Source: Methylobacterium tardum (GTDB lineage Bacteria; Pseudomonadota; Alphaproteobacteria; Rhizobiales; Beijerinckiaceae). From it: a stretch of DNA of 64,000 bases. A program made the translations under genes and the position numbers. The notes under the pieces were generated by a model. The model saw only the letters and a program-made list of their open reading frames with translations. It was not told the origin of the DNA and searched no databases. Below are positions 47,706 through 56,392 of the stretch, in pieces; within the stretch, counting starts at the first letter, position 1, and every line of letters begins with the position of its first letter. The stretch lies in assembly GCF_023546765.1 (NCBI RefSeq), contig NZ_CP097484.1, positions 5,948,001 through 6,012,000 of the forward strand. The letters run 5' to 3'.

Positions 47706-48541
47706 CGCGCGGGACCGCGCAGGCTGAGGGCCGGGTGCCGGTTCACGTCCTTGTAGAGGAGGTAGCGGAACCGGCCGGGGCCGCCCGCGTAGCAGGCCTG
47801 CGGGCAGAAGGCGCGCAGCCACATGAAGTCGCCTGCCTCGACCTCGACCCAGTCGCGGTTGAGCCGGTAGGCGGCCTTGCCCTCCAGCACGAACAGGCCG
47901 TGCTCCATCACGTGCGTCTCCTCGAACGGGATCGTCCCGCCCGGCTGCATGGTGACGATGTTCACGTGCATGTCGTGGCGCAGATCCTCGGAGGCGACGA
48001 AGCGGGTCGTCGCCCAGACGCCGTTGGTGCCGGCCATGCCGGCCGGCTCGATCGCGGATTCGTGGGTCACGAAGGCGTCCGGCACGGCGAGGCCCGGCGC
48101 GGGCTCGTAGATCTTGCGGATCCAGTGGAAGCGGGCCGGCTCGGCGCCGCCGTTGCGCAGGCTCCAGGCCGCCCCGGGGGGCAGGTAGGCGTAGCTGCCC
48201 GGCCGCAGGGCATGGGTCCGGCCCTCGAGGCCCAGGCTGAGGTCACCCTCGACCACGAACAGCACGCCCTGCGCCTGCGCATCCGGCTCCGGCCGCTCGC
48301 TGCCGCCGCCGGGGGCGACCTCCATCAGGTACTGGGCGAAGGTCTCGGCGAAGCCCGACAGAGGGCGCGCCAGGATCCAGGCCCGGGTGCCGTCCCAGCC
48401 GGGCAGGAAGCTCGTCACGATGTCGCTCATGACGCCCCGGGGGATGACCGCGTAGGCCTCGGTGAACACCGCGCGGCCGGTCATCAGCGACGTCTGCCCC
48501 GGCAGGCCGCCGCAGGCGGGATGGTACGTCGGTGCGGTCAT
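47702..48541 (-). CDS. allE: (S)-ureidoglycine aminohydrolase AllE
   Basis: Bicupin enzyme that deaminates (S)-ureidoglycine to (S)-ureidoglycolate, the substrate of AllA. In 279 residues both cupin barrels can be seen, with FVVEGDLSLGLEGRTHAL (first) and metal-site FEETHVMEHGLFVLEG (second, Glu/His/His), then FMWLRAFCPQACYAGG. The ATG at 48541 gives the expected MTAPTYHP start; an upstream extension of 24 residues is unconserved. In an allE-allA pair behind a DctA-type carrier gene. Confidence 0.93.
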   Translation of the reverse strand: MTAPTYHPACGGLPGQTSLMTGRAVFTEAYAVIPRGVMSDIVTSFLPGWDGTRAWILARPLSGFAETFAQYLMEVAPGGGSERPEPDAQAQGVLFVVEGDLSLGLEGRTHALRPGSYAYLPPGAAWSLRNGGAEPARFHWIRKIYEPAPGLAVPDAFVTHESAIEPAGMAGTNGVWATTRFVASEDLRHDMHVNIVTMQPGGTIPFEETHVMEHGLFVLEGKAAYRLNRDWVEVEAGDFMWLRAFCPQACYAGGPGRFRYLLYKDVNRHPALSLRGPAR

Positions 48542-48581
48542 GACAGGTCTCCGATGCGCCGCCGGGGCCGGGACGCCGCCG

Positions 48582-49892
48582 TCAGGCGGATTGGGGGTGC
48601 GGGATGGGCGCATCGAGGATCACCGCCATGTCCGTTGCCGGCTCGCCGTCCAGGATGCGCCGGGCCTGCGCGCGGTCGATATCACCTTCCCAGGCGGCGA
48701 TGACCACCGTCGCCACGCAATTGCCGATCAGGTTGCCGAGCGCCCGGGCGATCCCGACGAACCAGTCGACCGACAGGACCAGCACCAGCCCGATCACCGG
48801 GATCTCCGGCACCGCCGACAGGGTGGCGGCCAGCACCACGATCGCCGAGCCGGGCACGCCGTGCGCGCCCTTCGAGGTCAGGAGTGCGATGCCGAGGATC
48901 AGCATCAAGTGACCGAAGGACAGGTCGGTGTTGGTCGCCTGCGCGATGAACACCGTCGCGAGGGTGAGATAGAGCGAGAAGGCGTCGAGGTTGAACGAGT
49001 AGCCGGTCGGGATCACGAGGCCGACGGTGGAATCCTTGATGCCGAGCCGCTCCAGCTTGCGCATGACCTGCGGCAGGACGCAGTCGGAGGAGGCGGTGCC
49101 GGCCACGACCGTCAGCTCCTCGCGCAGGTAGGCGAGGAGCTTGAAGATGCTGAAGCCGGCAAGCCGCAGGATGCCGCCGAGCACCACCAGCACGAAGAAC
49201 GCGACGCCGGCGTAGAACAGCACCACCAGCATGCTGAGCTGCTTCAGCGAGACGATCCCGTATTTGCCCACCGTGAAGGCGACCGCGCCCAGCACGCCGA
49301 GGGGCGCGAGCCGGACGATGAAGCCGACGATCTTGAACAGCACCTCGGTGATCCGCTCCAGGCCGTCGGCCAGCGGCTGGCCGCGCTCGCCGAGCAGCGA
49401 TAGGCCGGCGCCGAACAGGATCGCGAGGATCAGGACCTGGAGGATGTCGCCCTTGGCGAAGGCGTCGGCGAAGGTCGTCGGCACGAGCTTCATCAGGAAA
49501 TCGACGGTGCCGGTGACCTGCCCGACGCGCTCCGTGTAGCCGGCGAGCGACTTGGCATCCAGCGTCGCCGGATCGATGTTCATGCCGTGCCCGGGCGCGA
49601 ACAGGTAGGCGAGGACGAGGCCGAGCGCGAGCGCGATGGTGGTGACCACCTCGAAATAGATCAGGGCCTTGAGCCCGACGCGGCCGACCTTGCGCAGGTC
49701 GCCGGCGCCGACGATGCCGTGCACGACGACACCGAACACCAGCGGCGCCACCACCATCTTGATCAGCTTGATGAAGACGTCGCCCAGCGGTTTGAGCGCG
49801 ACCGCGAAATCGGGCCAGACCATGCCGAGCACGATGCCCGCCGCGAGGGCGACCACCACCTGCCCGAAGAGCGACGCGAAGAAGCGCCCCAT
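48582..49892 (-). CDS. dctA: Dicarboxylate/amino acid:cation symporter, DctA family
   Basis: Proton- or sodium-coupled uptake of C4-dicarboxylates in the inner membrane. From the ATG at 49892, behind GGGAGG, it has 436 residues and eight or so hydrophobic helices. The transport core is close to DctA: TASSDCVLPQVMRKLERLG, PTGYSFNLDAFSLYLTLATVF and FIAQATN, and TSKGAHGVPGSA. The usual SSE of the Ser-rich hairpin is SSD here. Upstream of allE-allA on the same strand (40 bases), so it may import a ureide-derived or dicarboxylate substrate; that is inference. Confidence 0.9.
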   Translation of the reverse strand: MGRFFASLFGQVVVALAAGIVLGMVWPDFAVALKPLGDVFIKLIKMVVAPLVFGVVVHGIVGAGDLRKVGRVGLKALIYFEVVTTIALALGLVLAYLFAPGHGMNIDPATLDAKSLAGYTERVGQVTGTVDFLMKLVPTTFADAFAKGDILQVLILAILFGAGLSLLGERGQPLADGLERITEVLFKIVGFIVRLAPLGVLGAVAFTVGKYGIVSLKQLSMLVVLFYAGVAFFVLVVLGGILRLAGFSIFKLLAYLREELTVVAGTASSDCVLPQVMRKLERLGIKDSTVGLVIPTGYSFNLDAFSLYLTLATVFIAQATNTDLSFGHLMLILGIALLTSKGAHGVPGSAIVVLAATLSAVPEIPVIGLVLVLSVDWFVGIARALGNLIGNCVATVVIAAWEGDIDRAQARRILDGEPATDMAVILDAPIPHPQSA

Positions 49893-50032
49893 CGCAACCT
49901 CCCTGATAGTCCCGGGTCGCTCTTGCCGTGCCACCCGGCTCCGCGGCGTCGGCGGCGGGCCGAGGCCGATCAGTGGCGTTGTGCCGGGTGGAGACGCGTC
50001 GACTCTGCGCTCCGCACAATCCTTCCAGTCAA

Positions 50033-50044
50033 TTGAGACGTCAA
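50033..50044. promoter_or_regulatory. Inverted repeat in the dctA/LysR intergenic region
   Basis: TTGA-GACG-TCAA, 12 bases, 41 bases before the LysR start. The 49893-50084 gap is AT-rich from 50020 on. It could be part of a LysR binding region. Confidence 0.35.
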
Positions 50045-50065
50045 ATATATCTTTCGTCTGAAATC

Positions 50066-50080
50066 ATATGTAAAACATAT
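50066..50080. promoter_or_regulatory. Inverted repeat just upstream of the LysR gene
   Basis: ATATGT-AAA-ACATAT, perfect six-base arms with a three-base centre, ending five bases before the ATG at 50085. A site here would block the ribosome-binding or start region, as in negative autoregulation. Confidence 0.4.
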
Positions 50081-50084
50081 CGAC

Positions 50085-51044
50085 ATGGAACTCCGGCACC
50101 TGCGCTACTTCCTGGCCGTGGCCAAGCATTTAAGCTTCACCGCGGCCGCGGAGAGCCTCGGGGTCGCGCAGCCGCCGCTGAGCCAGCAGATCCGCGATCT
50201 CGAGGCGGAGATCGGCACGCCCTTGTTCGAGCGGACCACGCGGCGCGTGACGCTGACGCGGGCGGGCGAGGATCTCCAGGCACAGGCGTCGGCCATCCTG
50301 GAGAAGGCCGGCGAGGCCGTCGACCGGGCCCGCGCCATCGGTGCCGGCACGGCCGGCATCCTCAATGTCGGCCTCACGGGATCGATGCTCGCCGGCCCGC
50401 TCGGCCGGGCGATCCGGGGCTACGCGAACGCCTATCCCGGGGTCGATCTGCGCATCCACGAGATGTCGCCGGACCGACAGATCGCGATGCTGAAATCCGG
50501 CCAGACCGATGTGAGCTTCCTGCGGTGCCCGCCGCACGATGCCGACCTCGTCAGCGAGCTCGCGTGGCGGGAGACCGTCAGCCTCGTCCTGCCCAAGGAT
50601 CACCGCCTCGCGGCAGCGCCGGTGAGCCTCACGGATCTGAGGGACGAGACCTTCGTCTTCCTGAGGCTCACCGACTCGCTGTTCGCCAAGTACCTCTGGG
50701 ATTGCTGCGTCGCGGCCGGGTTCGTCCCGCGGATCACCCACCAGACCGTCGAGGCGGCGTCCCTGACGAGCCTCGTTGCGGCGGGGCTCGGCGTGGCGAT
50801 CATCCCGGAATTCGTCGCCCGGCTGGCCCATGCCGACGTCGTCTACAAGCCGATTCAGGGACCGCACATCCGGGCCGACGTCTACGCACTGTGGACCCGG
50901 CCGCGGCAGCCGCTGGTCGAACGCTTCCTCGGTCTGGTCCGCGCCGACGGCGACCCGGCGGGGCGATCCGCCGCTCGCGCCGCTCAGGATCCGAGCGACA
51001 TCCGCAGCGGCGGCTCGACCTCCGGCGGAAGCGGCGAGACGTAG
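50085..51044 (+). CDS. LysR family transcriptional regulator
   Basis: 319 residues with a textbook CbbR/BenM-like N-terminus (MELRHLRYFLAVAKHLSFTAAAESLGVAQPPLSQQ is split here as the wing-HTH at 1-60; LFERTTRRVTLT follows) and effector-binding domain (GILNVGLTGS, GLGVAIIPEFV). Divergent from dctA-allE-allA, which it probably controls. Its last 61 bases are antisense to the end of the M20 amidohydrolase gene; residues after about 295 are low-complexity. Confidence 0.92.
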   Translation: MELRHLRYFLAVAKHLSFTAAAESLGVAQPPLSQQIRDLEAEIGTPLFERTTRRVTLTRAGEDLQAQASAILEKAGEAVDRARAIGAGTAGILNVGLTGSMLAGPLGRAIRGYANAYPGVDLRIHEMSPDRQIAMLKSGQTDVSFLRCPPHDADLVSELAWRETVSLVLPKDHRLAAAPVSLTDLRDETFVFLRLTDSLFAKYLWDCCVAAGFVPRITHQTVEAASLTSLVAAGLGVAIIPEFVARLAHADVVYKPIQGPHIRADVYALWTRPRQPLVERFLGLVRADGDPAGRSAARAAQDPSDIRSGGSTSGGSGET

Positions 51045-52405
51045 CCCGCCGCGCCGACCCGGCGGGCGAGGTCCGCCTTGGCGGCGTCGCGCAGGGCCGC
51101 GTCGGTCATTGCCCGGGCACCGGTGGCGGCCATCGCCTTGGCGACCTGCACCATCGCCTTGTGGGCCGCGGGAGTCTTGCCCTGCGCCACCACCTGCCAG
51201 GTGTGGAACGGCGTGCCGATCGCCACCGTGGGTGCGTGGGCCTGGACGGTCGGAACCACCCAGCTCACGTCGCCGACATCGGTGGAGCCCACCGCCGGAT
51301 TGCGCGGCGCGTCGAGGGGCACGAGGAAATCGGCGAGCGGTGCCTCGGTGCGCGGCATCCCGATGGCGCGAAACACGGCATCGATGTCGCCGTCGGTGAG
51401 CGTCGCGCAGATCTTCCCGGCGAAATCCCGGTCGGCATCGTCGAAATGCGGCGGTCCTAGCTCCTCCATCACCCCGTGCAACGCCTGCTCCAGCGGCGTA
51501 TTGCCCAGCAGATTCGACACCGCGCTGACGATCCGCACCTCGACCTTAGTCTCGGTCATCAGGGCGGCGCCCTGCGCGATCTTCTTCACCCGCTCGACCA
51601 GCGCCAGCATGCCGGGGAGGTCGCGGGCCCGGATCGAGTAGCGCACCGTCGCGCCGGCCTGGACGACGTTCGGGGCGATGCCGCCGGCGTCGAGATAGGC
51701 GTAGTGGACCCGCGCGTCGGACGGCATGTGCTCGCGCATGTAGTTCACGCCGACGCTCATCAGCTCGACGGCGTCCAGCGCCGAGCGCCCGAGATGGGGC
51801 GCGGCCGCCGCGTGGGCGGTGCGCCCGGTGAAGACGAAGTCGGCCCGCGTGTTGGCGAGCGCCACCGGCGGCGCCACCTCCCAGAAGCTGCCCGGATGCC
51901 AGGAGATCGCGATGTCGGCATCCGCGAAGGCGCCGGCGCGGACCATGAAGGCCTTGGCGGCGCCGCCTTCCTCCGCCGGGCAGCCGTAGTAGCGCACCCG
52001 GCCGGGCGTGCCGGTCTCGGCGAGCCAGTCCTTCAGGGCGGTGGCGGCGAGCAAGGCCGCCGAGCCGAGGAGGTTGTGGCCGCAGCCGTGGCCGTGGCCG
52101 CCCGCCTCCACCGGCCGGTGCTCGGCGACGCCCGCCTCCTGCGACAGGCCCGGCAGGGCGTCGTACTCGCCGAGGAACGCAATGACCGGCCCGCCCGCGC
52201 CGGCCTCGCCCATCACGGCGGTGGGGATGCCGGCGACCTGCTCGGTGATCCGGAAGCCCTGGTGACGCAGCTCGGCGACGTGCTCGGCGCAGGAGCGCGT
52301 CTCCGTGTAGCAGACCTCCGGCATGCCCCAGACCCGCTCGGACAGGGCGATCAGCCGCTCCGTCTGCGCGTCGACGTGGCGCCACACGGCGTTGCGGTTG
52401 TCCAT
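50984..52405 (-). CDS. M20 family amidohydrolase (AbgB-like)
   Basis: Metal-dependent amidase of 473 residues, of the group with AbgB (p-aminobenzoyl-glutamate hydrolase subunit B) and indole-acetyl amide hydrolases. Metal ligands are visible: GEYDALPGL, GHGHGCGHNLLG (His/His), CPAEEGGAAK (Glu-Glu) and TSW.VPT-type SWVVPTVQAHAPT, with the dimerisation domain between. The substrate is unknown. The ABC importer that starts 320 bases away is divergent, and a linked peptide/amide uptake and hydrolysis role is plausible. Convergent with the LysR gene. Confidence 0.88.
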   Translation of the reverse strand: MDNRNAVWRHVDAQTERLIALSERVWGMPEVCYTETRSCAEHVAELRHQGFRITEQVAGIPTAVMGEAGAGGPVIAFLGEYDALPGLSQEAGVAEHRPVEAGGHGHGCGHNLLGSAALLAATALKDWLAETGTPGRVRYYGCPAEEGGAAKAFMVRAGAFADADIAISWHPGSFWEVAPPVALANTRADFVFTGRTAHAAAAPHLGRSALDAVELMSVGVNYMREHMPSDARVHYAYLDAGGIAPNVVQAGATVRYSIRARDLPGMLALVERVKKIAQGAALMTETKVEVRIVSAVSNLLGNTPLEQALHGVMEELGPPHFDDADRDFAGKICATLTDGDIDAVFRAIGMPRTEAPLADFLVPLDAPRNPAVGSTDVGDVSWVVPTVQAHAPTVAIGTPFHTWQVVAQGKTPAAHKAMVQVAKAMAATGARAMTDAALRDAAKADLARRVGAAGYVSPLPPEVEPPLRMSLGS

Positions 52406-52463
52406 CGTGTCGTCTCCGGGAAGGCTGCTGGTCGGCTTCGCGCCACCATAACGGGCTCCGCGC

Positions 52464-52553
52464 CGTCATCGCGAGCGCAGCGAGGCGACCCAGGGTTGCG
52501 CGCCCTCGGGAAGCGCGGCGCTGCTGGATTGCTTCGCTCCGCGCGCGAAGACC
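52464..52553. repeat. Family B palindromic intergenic repeat, copy B6
   Basis: CGTCATCGCGAGCGCAGCGA and GGCGACCCAGGG on the left; GCTGGATTGCTTCGCTCCG and GCGCGAAGACCG on the right. It lies in the 320-base gap between the divergent amidohydrolase and ABC importer genes, which holds no other gene I can support. Confidence 0.85.
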
Positions 52554-52725
52554 GATAGGGCGCGGGCCCTTCGGCCGCCCGCACGTATGCACGGCCGGGG
52601 CCACGCGGCTGTGCGCAACGCGCATCCCTCAACACGTTCCGATTGAACCGTCACTGGCCCGCCCCTTGCCAAGGCCGCCACCGGAATGTTGCTGTGCCGC
52701 GTGTGGCGGTAAATGGGATGCGTAC

Positions 52726-54516
52726 ATGGACGAGCGGGATCTGCGCGGCCTCATCGGGCGGGTGAGGGACGGCCGCCTGTCGCGGCGCGCCTTCGTGCAG
52801 CGGATGGTGGCTGTCGGCCTCACCGCGCCCATGGCCGGTCTGATGCTGGCCGGGAACGGGGTCGCGATGGCGGCCGATATCCGGTCCGGCTACAAGCCGA
52901 CCAAGGCCGGCGGCGGCGGCGCCCTCAAGCTGCTCTGGTGGCAGGCGCCGACGCTGATCAACCCGCATTTCGCCATCGGCACCAAGGACCAGGACGCCTC
53001 GCGGATCTTCTACGAGCCGCTCGCCGCCTGGGACGCGGACGGCAACCTCGTGCCGGTTCTGGCCGCCTCGATCCCGTCCAAGGAGAACGGGGCGCTCGCC
53101 GCCGACGGCCGCTCGGTGGTCTGGACGCTCAAGCCCGGCGTGAAGTGGCACGACGGCAAGCCGCTCACCGCCGACGACCTCGTCTTCACCTGGGAATACG
53201 CCCGCGACCCCGCCACCGCGGCGGTGACGGCCGGCTCCTACAAGGATTGCAAGGTCGAGAAGGTCGGCGACCTCAGCGTCCGGGTCCTGTTCGACAAGCC
53301 GACGCCCTACTGGTGCGACGCCTTCGTGGGCATCGTCGGGATGGTGCTGCCGAAGCACCTGTTCGGACCCTACAGCGGCGCCAAGTCCCGGGACGCGCCG
53401 CAGAACCTCGCCCCCGTGGGCACCGGCCCGTACCGGTTCGTGGAGTTCCGGCCCGGCGACATCGTCCGCGGGGAGCGCAACCCCGACTACCACCTGCCGA
53501 ACCGCCCGTACTTCGACACGGTCGAGATGAAGGGCGGCGGCGACGCGGTCTCGGCCGCTCGCGCGGTGCTCCAGACCGGCGAGTACGATTACGCCTGGAA
53601 CATGCTGATCGAGGACGAGGTGCTGAAGCGCCTGGAGACCGGCGGCAAGGGCCGGGTCGACGTCGTCTACGGCGGCAAGCTCGAGTTCCTGCTCCTCAAC
53701 GCCACCGACCCGAACGTCGAGGTCGACGGCGAGCGCGCCTCGATCACCACCAAGCACCCGGCCTTCTCGGACCCGAAGGTGTGCCAGGCGATGAACCTGC
53801 TGGTCGACCGCAAGTCGATCCAGACCTACATCTACGGCCGCACCGGCAAGCCCACCGCCAACACGGTCAACGGCCCGGAGCGCTTCGTCTCGAAGACCAC
53901 GAGCTTCGCCTTCGACCCGGCCAAGGCCAACGCGCTCCTCGACGAGGCCGGCTGGAAGAAGGGTTCCGACGGCATCCGCGCCAAGGACGGCAAGAAGCTC
54001 AAGCTGGTCTTCCAGACCTCGATCAACGCGCCGCGCCAGAAGACGCAGGCGATCATCAAGCAGGCGGCCGCCAAGGCCGGCATCGAGATCGAGCTGAAAT
54101 CGGTGACCGGCTCGGTGTTCTTCTCCTCCGACCCGGCGAACCCCGACACCTGCACGCATTTCTACGCCGACATGGAAATGTACGCCTACAGCATGACGCA
54201 GGCCGATCCGGCGATCTGGCTGCTCATGTACGCATCCTGGGAGGTGGCCCAGAAGGCCAACAAGTGGCAGGGCCGCAACGTCGTGCGCTGGCGCAACGCC
54301 GCCTACGACGAGGCCTACAACGCCGCCCAGAGCGAGCTCGACCCGGTCAAGCGGGCGGCGCTCCTCATCAAGTGCAACGACCTCGCGGTCTCCGAGAACG
54401 TGCTGCCGCTGATTCACCGCGCCGAGGTCTCGGCGGTGGGCGCCGCGCTCACGGCGCCCCGCAGCGGCTGGGACAACGACCTGTCGTTCCTGCCCGACTG
54501 GTACAGGGAGGCCTGA
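52726..54516 (+). CDS. ABC transporter substrate-binding protein, family 5 (peptide type)
   Basis: Periplasmic binding protein for peptides, opines or similar. From the ATG at 52726 it has 596 residues, with a twin-arginine signal (RLSRRAFVQRMVAVGL, about 18-33, cleavage near AMAAD). The SBP_bac_5 features are FYEPLAAWDADGNLVPVLAASIP, WTLKPGVKWHDGKPLTADDLVFTW, and VGTGPYRFVEFRPGD. First of four tightly spaced genes that encode a full importer; a start 20 codons upstream adds only a Cys-rich piece. Confidence 0.93.
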   Translation: MDERDLRGLIGRVRDGRLSRRAFVQRMVAVGLTAPMAGLMLAGNGVAMAADIRSGYKPTKAGGGGALKLLWWQAPTLINPHFAIGTKDQDASRIFYEPLAAWDADGNLVPVLAASIPSKENGALAADGRSVVWTLKPGVKWHDGKPLTADDLVFTWEYARDPATAAVTAGSYKDCKVEKVGDLSVRVLFDKPTPYWCDAFVGIVGMVLPKHLFGPYSGAKSRDAPQNLAPVGTGPYRFVEFRPGDIVRGERNPDYHLPNRPYFDTVEMKGGGDAVSAARAVLQTGEYDYAWNMLIEDEVLKRLETGGKGRVDVVYGGKLEFLLLNATDPNVEVDGERASITTKHPAFSDPKVCQAMNLLVDRKSIQTYIYGRTGKPTANTVNGPERFVSKTTSFAFDPAKANALLDEAGWKKGSDGIRAKDGKKLKLVFQTSINAPRQKTQAIIKQAAAKAGIEIELKSVTGSVFFSSDPANPDTCTHFYADMEMYAYSMTQADPAIWLLMYASWEVAQKANKWQGRNVVRWRNAAYDEAYNAAQSELDPVKRAALLIKCNDLAVSENVLPLIHRAEVSAVGAALTAPRSGWDNDLSFLPDWYREA

Positions 54517-54532
54517 GCGGGAGCGCCGCGCC

Positions 54533-55492
54533 ATGGGCGCCTACATCCTGCGACGCCTCCTGATCGCGATTCCGAGCCTGCTCGGCATCAGCCTGATCCT
54601 GTTCACCGTCCTGGCGCTCGCGCCGGGCGACCCGTTCGGCGAACTCGCCAGCAACCCGAACGTGCCGCCGGAGGTTCGGGCGGCTCTGCGCGTCAAGTTC
54701 GGCCTCGATGACCCGATCCTCACCCGCTACCTGCACTGGCTCACCGCCATGCTGCAGGGGGATTGGGGCTTCTCGTTCGCCAGCCGGGTGAACGTCGACA
54801 CCCTGATCCTGCAGCGGCTGCCCACGACCCTGTTCGTGGTCGGCTCCTCGCAGGTCCTGGCGCTGCTGATCGCCGTGCCGGTGGGCCTCTATGCGGCGCG
54901 CCGGCCCTACTCGCTCGCCGACCAGGTCGCCAACACGCTGGCCTTCGTGGGTTTCTCGCTGCCGACCTTCTTCACCGGGCTGCTGTTCATCCTGCTGTTC
55001 TCGATCAAGCTCGGCTGGCTGCCCTTCGTCTACCAGGCCGACCTGCCGGGCTCCGGCCTGCCCTGGCTCTGGGCGAATGTCCGGCAGGCGATCATGCCGG
55101 TGGCGGTGCTGGGCTTCTTCCAGGCCGCCTCCTACACCCGCTACGTGCGCGCCTCGGCGCTGGACGTCGCCCGCCTCGACTACGTCACCACGGCCCGGGC
55201 CAAGGGCCTGACCGAGGGCACGGTGACCCGCCGGCACATCGCCCGCAACGCCCTGATCCCCGTGGTGACGCTCGTCGCCCTCCAGATCCCCGCGGTGTTC
55301 GGCGGCGCCATCGTCACCGAGCAGATCTTCCGGATCCCGGGCATCGGCTCGCTGCTGATCGACGCCATGCTGGCCAACGACACGCCGGTGGTGATGGCGG
55401 TGACCTTCGTGTTCGCCGGCCTCGTCATCCTGTTCAACCTCGTCGCGGACCTGCTCTATGGCTGGCTCGACCCTCGCATCGCCCTCCGATGA
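54533..55492 (+). CDS. ABC transporter permease (DppB/GsiC type)
   Basis: Inner-membrane permease of 319 residues. It opens with the family sequence YILRRLLIAIPSLLGISLILFTVLALAPGDP and has six hydrophobic helices and the cytoplasmic EAA loop (DYVTTARAKGLTEGTVTRRHIARNA). It begins 16 bases after the binding-protein gene and its 3' end overlaps the next permease gene by 35 bases. Confidence 0.95.
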   Translation: MGAYILRRLLIAIPSLLGISLILFTVLALAPGDPFGELASNPNVPPEVRAALRVKFGLDDPILTRYLHWLTAMLQGDWGFSFASRVNVDTLILQRLPTTLFVVGSSQVLALLIAVPVGLYAARRPYSLADQVANTLAFVGFSLPTFFTGLLFILLFSIKLGWLPFVYQADLPGSGLPWLWANVRQAIMPVAVLGFFQAASYTRYVRASALDVARLDYVTTARAKGLTEGTVTRRHIARNALIPVVTLVALQIPAVFGGAIVTEQIFRIPGIGSLLIDAMLANDTPVVMAVTFVFAGLVILFNLVADLLYGWLDPRIALR

Positions 55493-56390
55493 GGCGGTGC
55501 CCGTCGCCCGCGCGCCGGCTTCGCCGGGGCGGGAGACGTGGCGGCGCTTCCGGCGGCACCGGCTGGCGCTCGCCAGCGTCGGCGTGCTGGCGCTCCTCGT
55601 CGCCGGCGTGGTGTTCGGCGGCCTGCTCTGGCCCGTCGCCATCGGCGACATCGACTTCGCGGCCCAGCTCCAGGGCCCGTCCTGGGACCACCCGTTCGGC
55701 ACCGACGATCTCGGCCAAGACCTGCTCGCCCGGATGATCTACGGCGGCCGGATCTCGCTCGCCGTGGGCTTCGCCGCCATGGCGGTGGCGAGCCTGATCG
55801 GCGTGCTGGTCGGCGCGCTCGCCGGCATGTCGCGCCGGTTCCTCGACCCGGTGCTGATGTGGCTGACCGACCTGTTCCTGTCGCTGCCGCAGCTGCCGCT
55901 GCTGCTCCTCGTGATCTACCTGTTCCGCGACAGCCTGAAGGCCGTGTTCGGCAGCCAGGGCGGCGTGTTCCTGATGATCGTCGCGGTGATCGGGGGCCTG
56001 CGCTGGATGCCGGTCGCCCGGTTGGTTCGGGCGCAGTTCCTGTCCCTGCGCGAGAAGGAGTTCGTGGAGGCCGCCCGCTCGCAGGGCGCGACCACCGGCC
56101 ACCTCGTGCGCCGCCACATCCTGCCGAACGCGCTGGGGCCGGTGATCGTGGCGGCCTCGATCGAGGTCTCGTCCGCGATCATCGCGGAATCGACCCTGTC
56201 CTTCCTGGGGCTCGGCTTCCCGCCCGACATCCCGACCTGGGGGCGGCTGCTGTTCGACGCCAAGGACCATCTCGACGTCGCCCCGCACTGGGCGCTGTTC
56301 CCGGGGGGCGCGATCTTCCTGACGGTGCTGTCGATCAACTTCATCGGCGACGGTTTGCGCGACGCCCTCGACCCGCGGCGGGTACTCTAG
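55458..56390 (+). CDS. ABC transporter permease (DppC/GsiD type)
   Basis: Second inner-membrane permease, 310 residues. N-terminal OppC-type segment [20 protein letters not shown], the [22 protein letters not shown] motif, and the EAA loop ([25 protein letters not shown]). The start overlaps the previous gene by 35 bases and the ATPase gene follows after two bases. Translational coupling of the operon is likely. Confidence 0.95.
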   Translation: MAGSTLASPSDEAVPVARAPASPGRETWRRFRRHRLALASVGVLALLVAGVVFGGLLWPVAIGDIDFAAQLQGPSWDHPFGTDDLGQDLLARMIYGGRISLAVGFAAMAVASLIGVLVGALAGMSRRFLDPVLMWLTDLFLSLPQLPLLLLVIYLFRDSLKAVFGSQGGVFLMIVAVIGGLRWMPVARLVRAQFLSLREKEFVEAARSQGATTGHLVRRHILPNALGPVIVAASIEVSSAIIAESTLSFLGLGFPPDIPTWGRLLFDAKDHLDVAPHWALFPGGAIFLTVLSINFIGDGLRDALDPRRVL

Positions 56391-56392
56391 CG

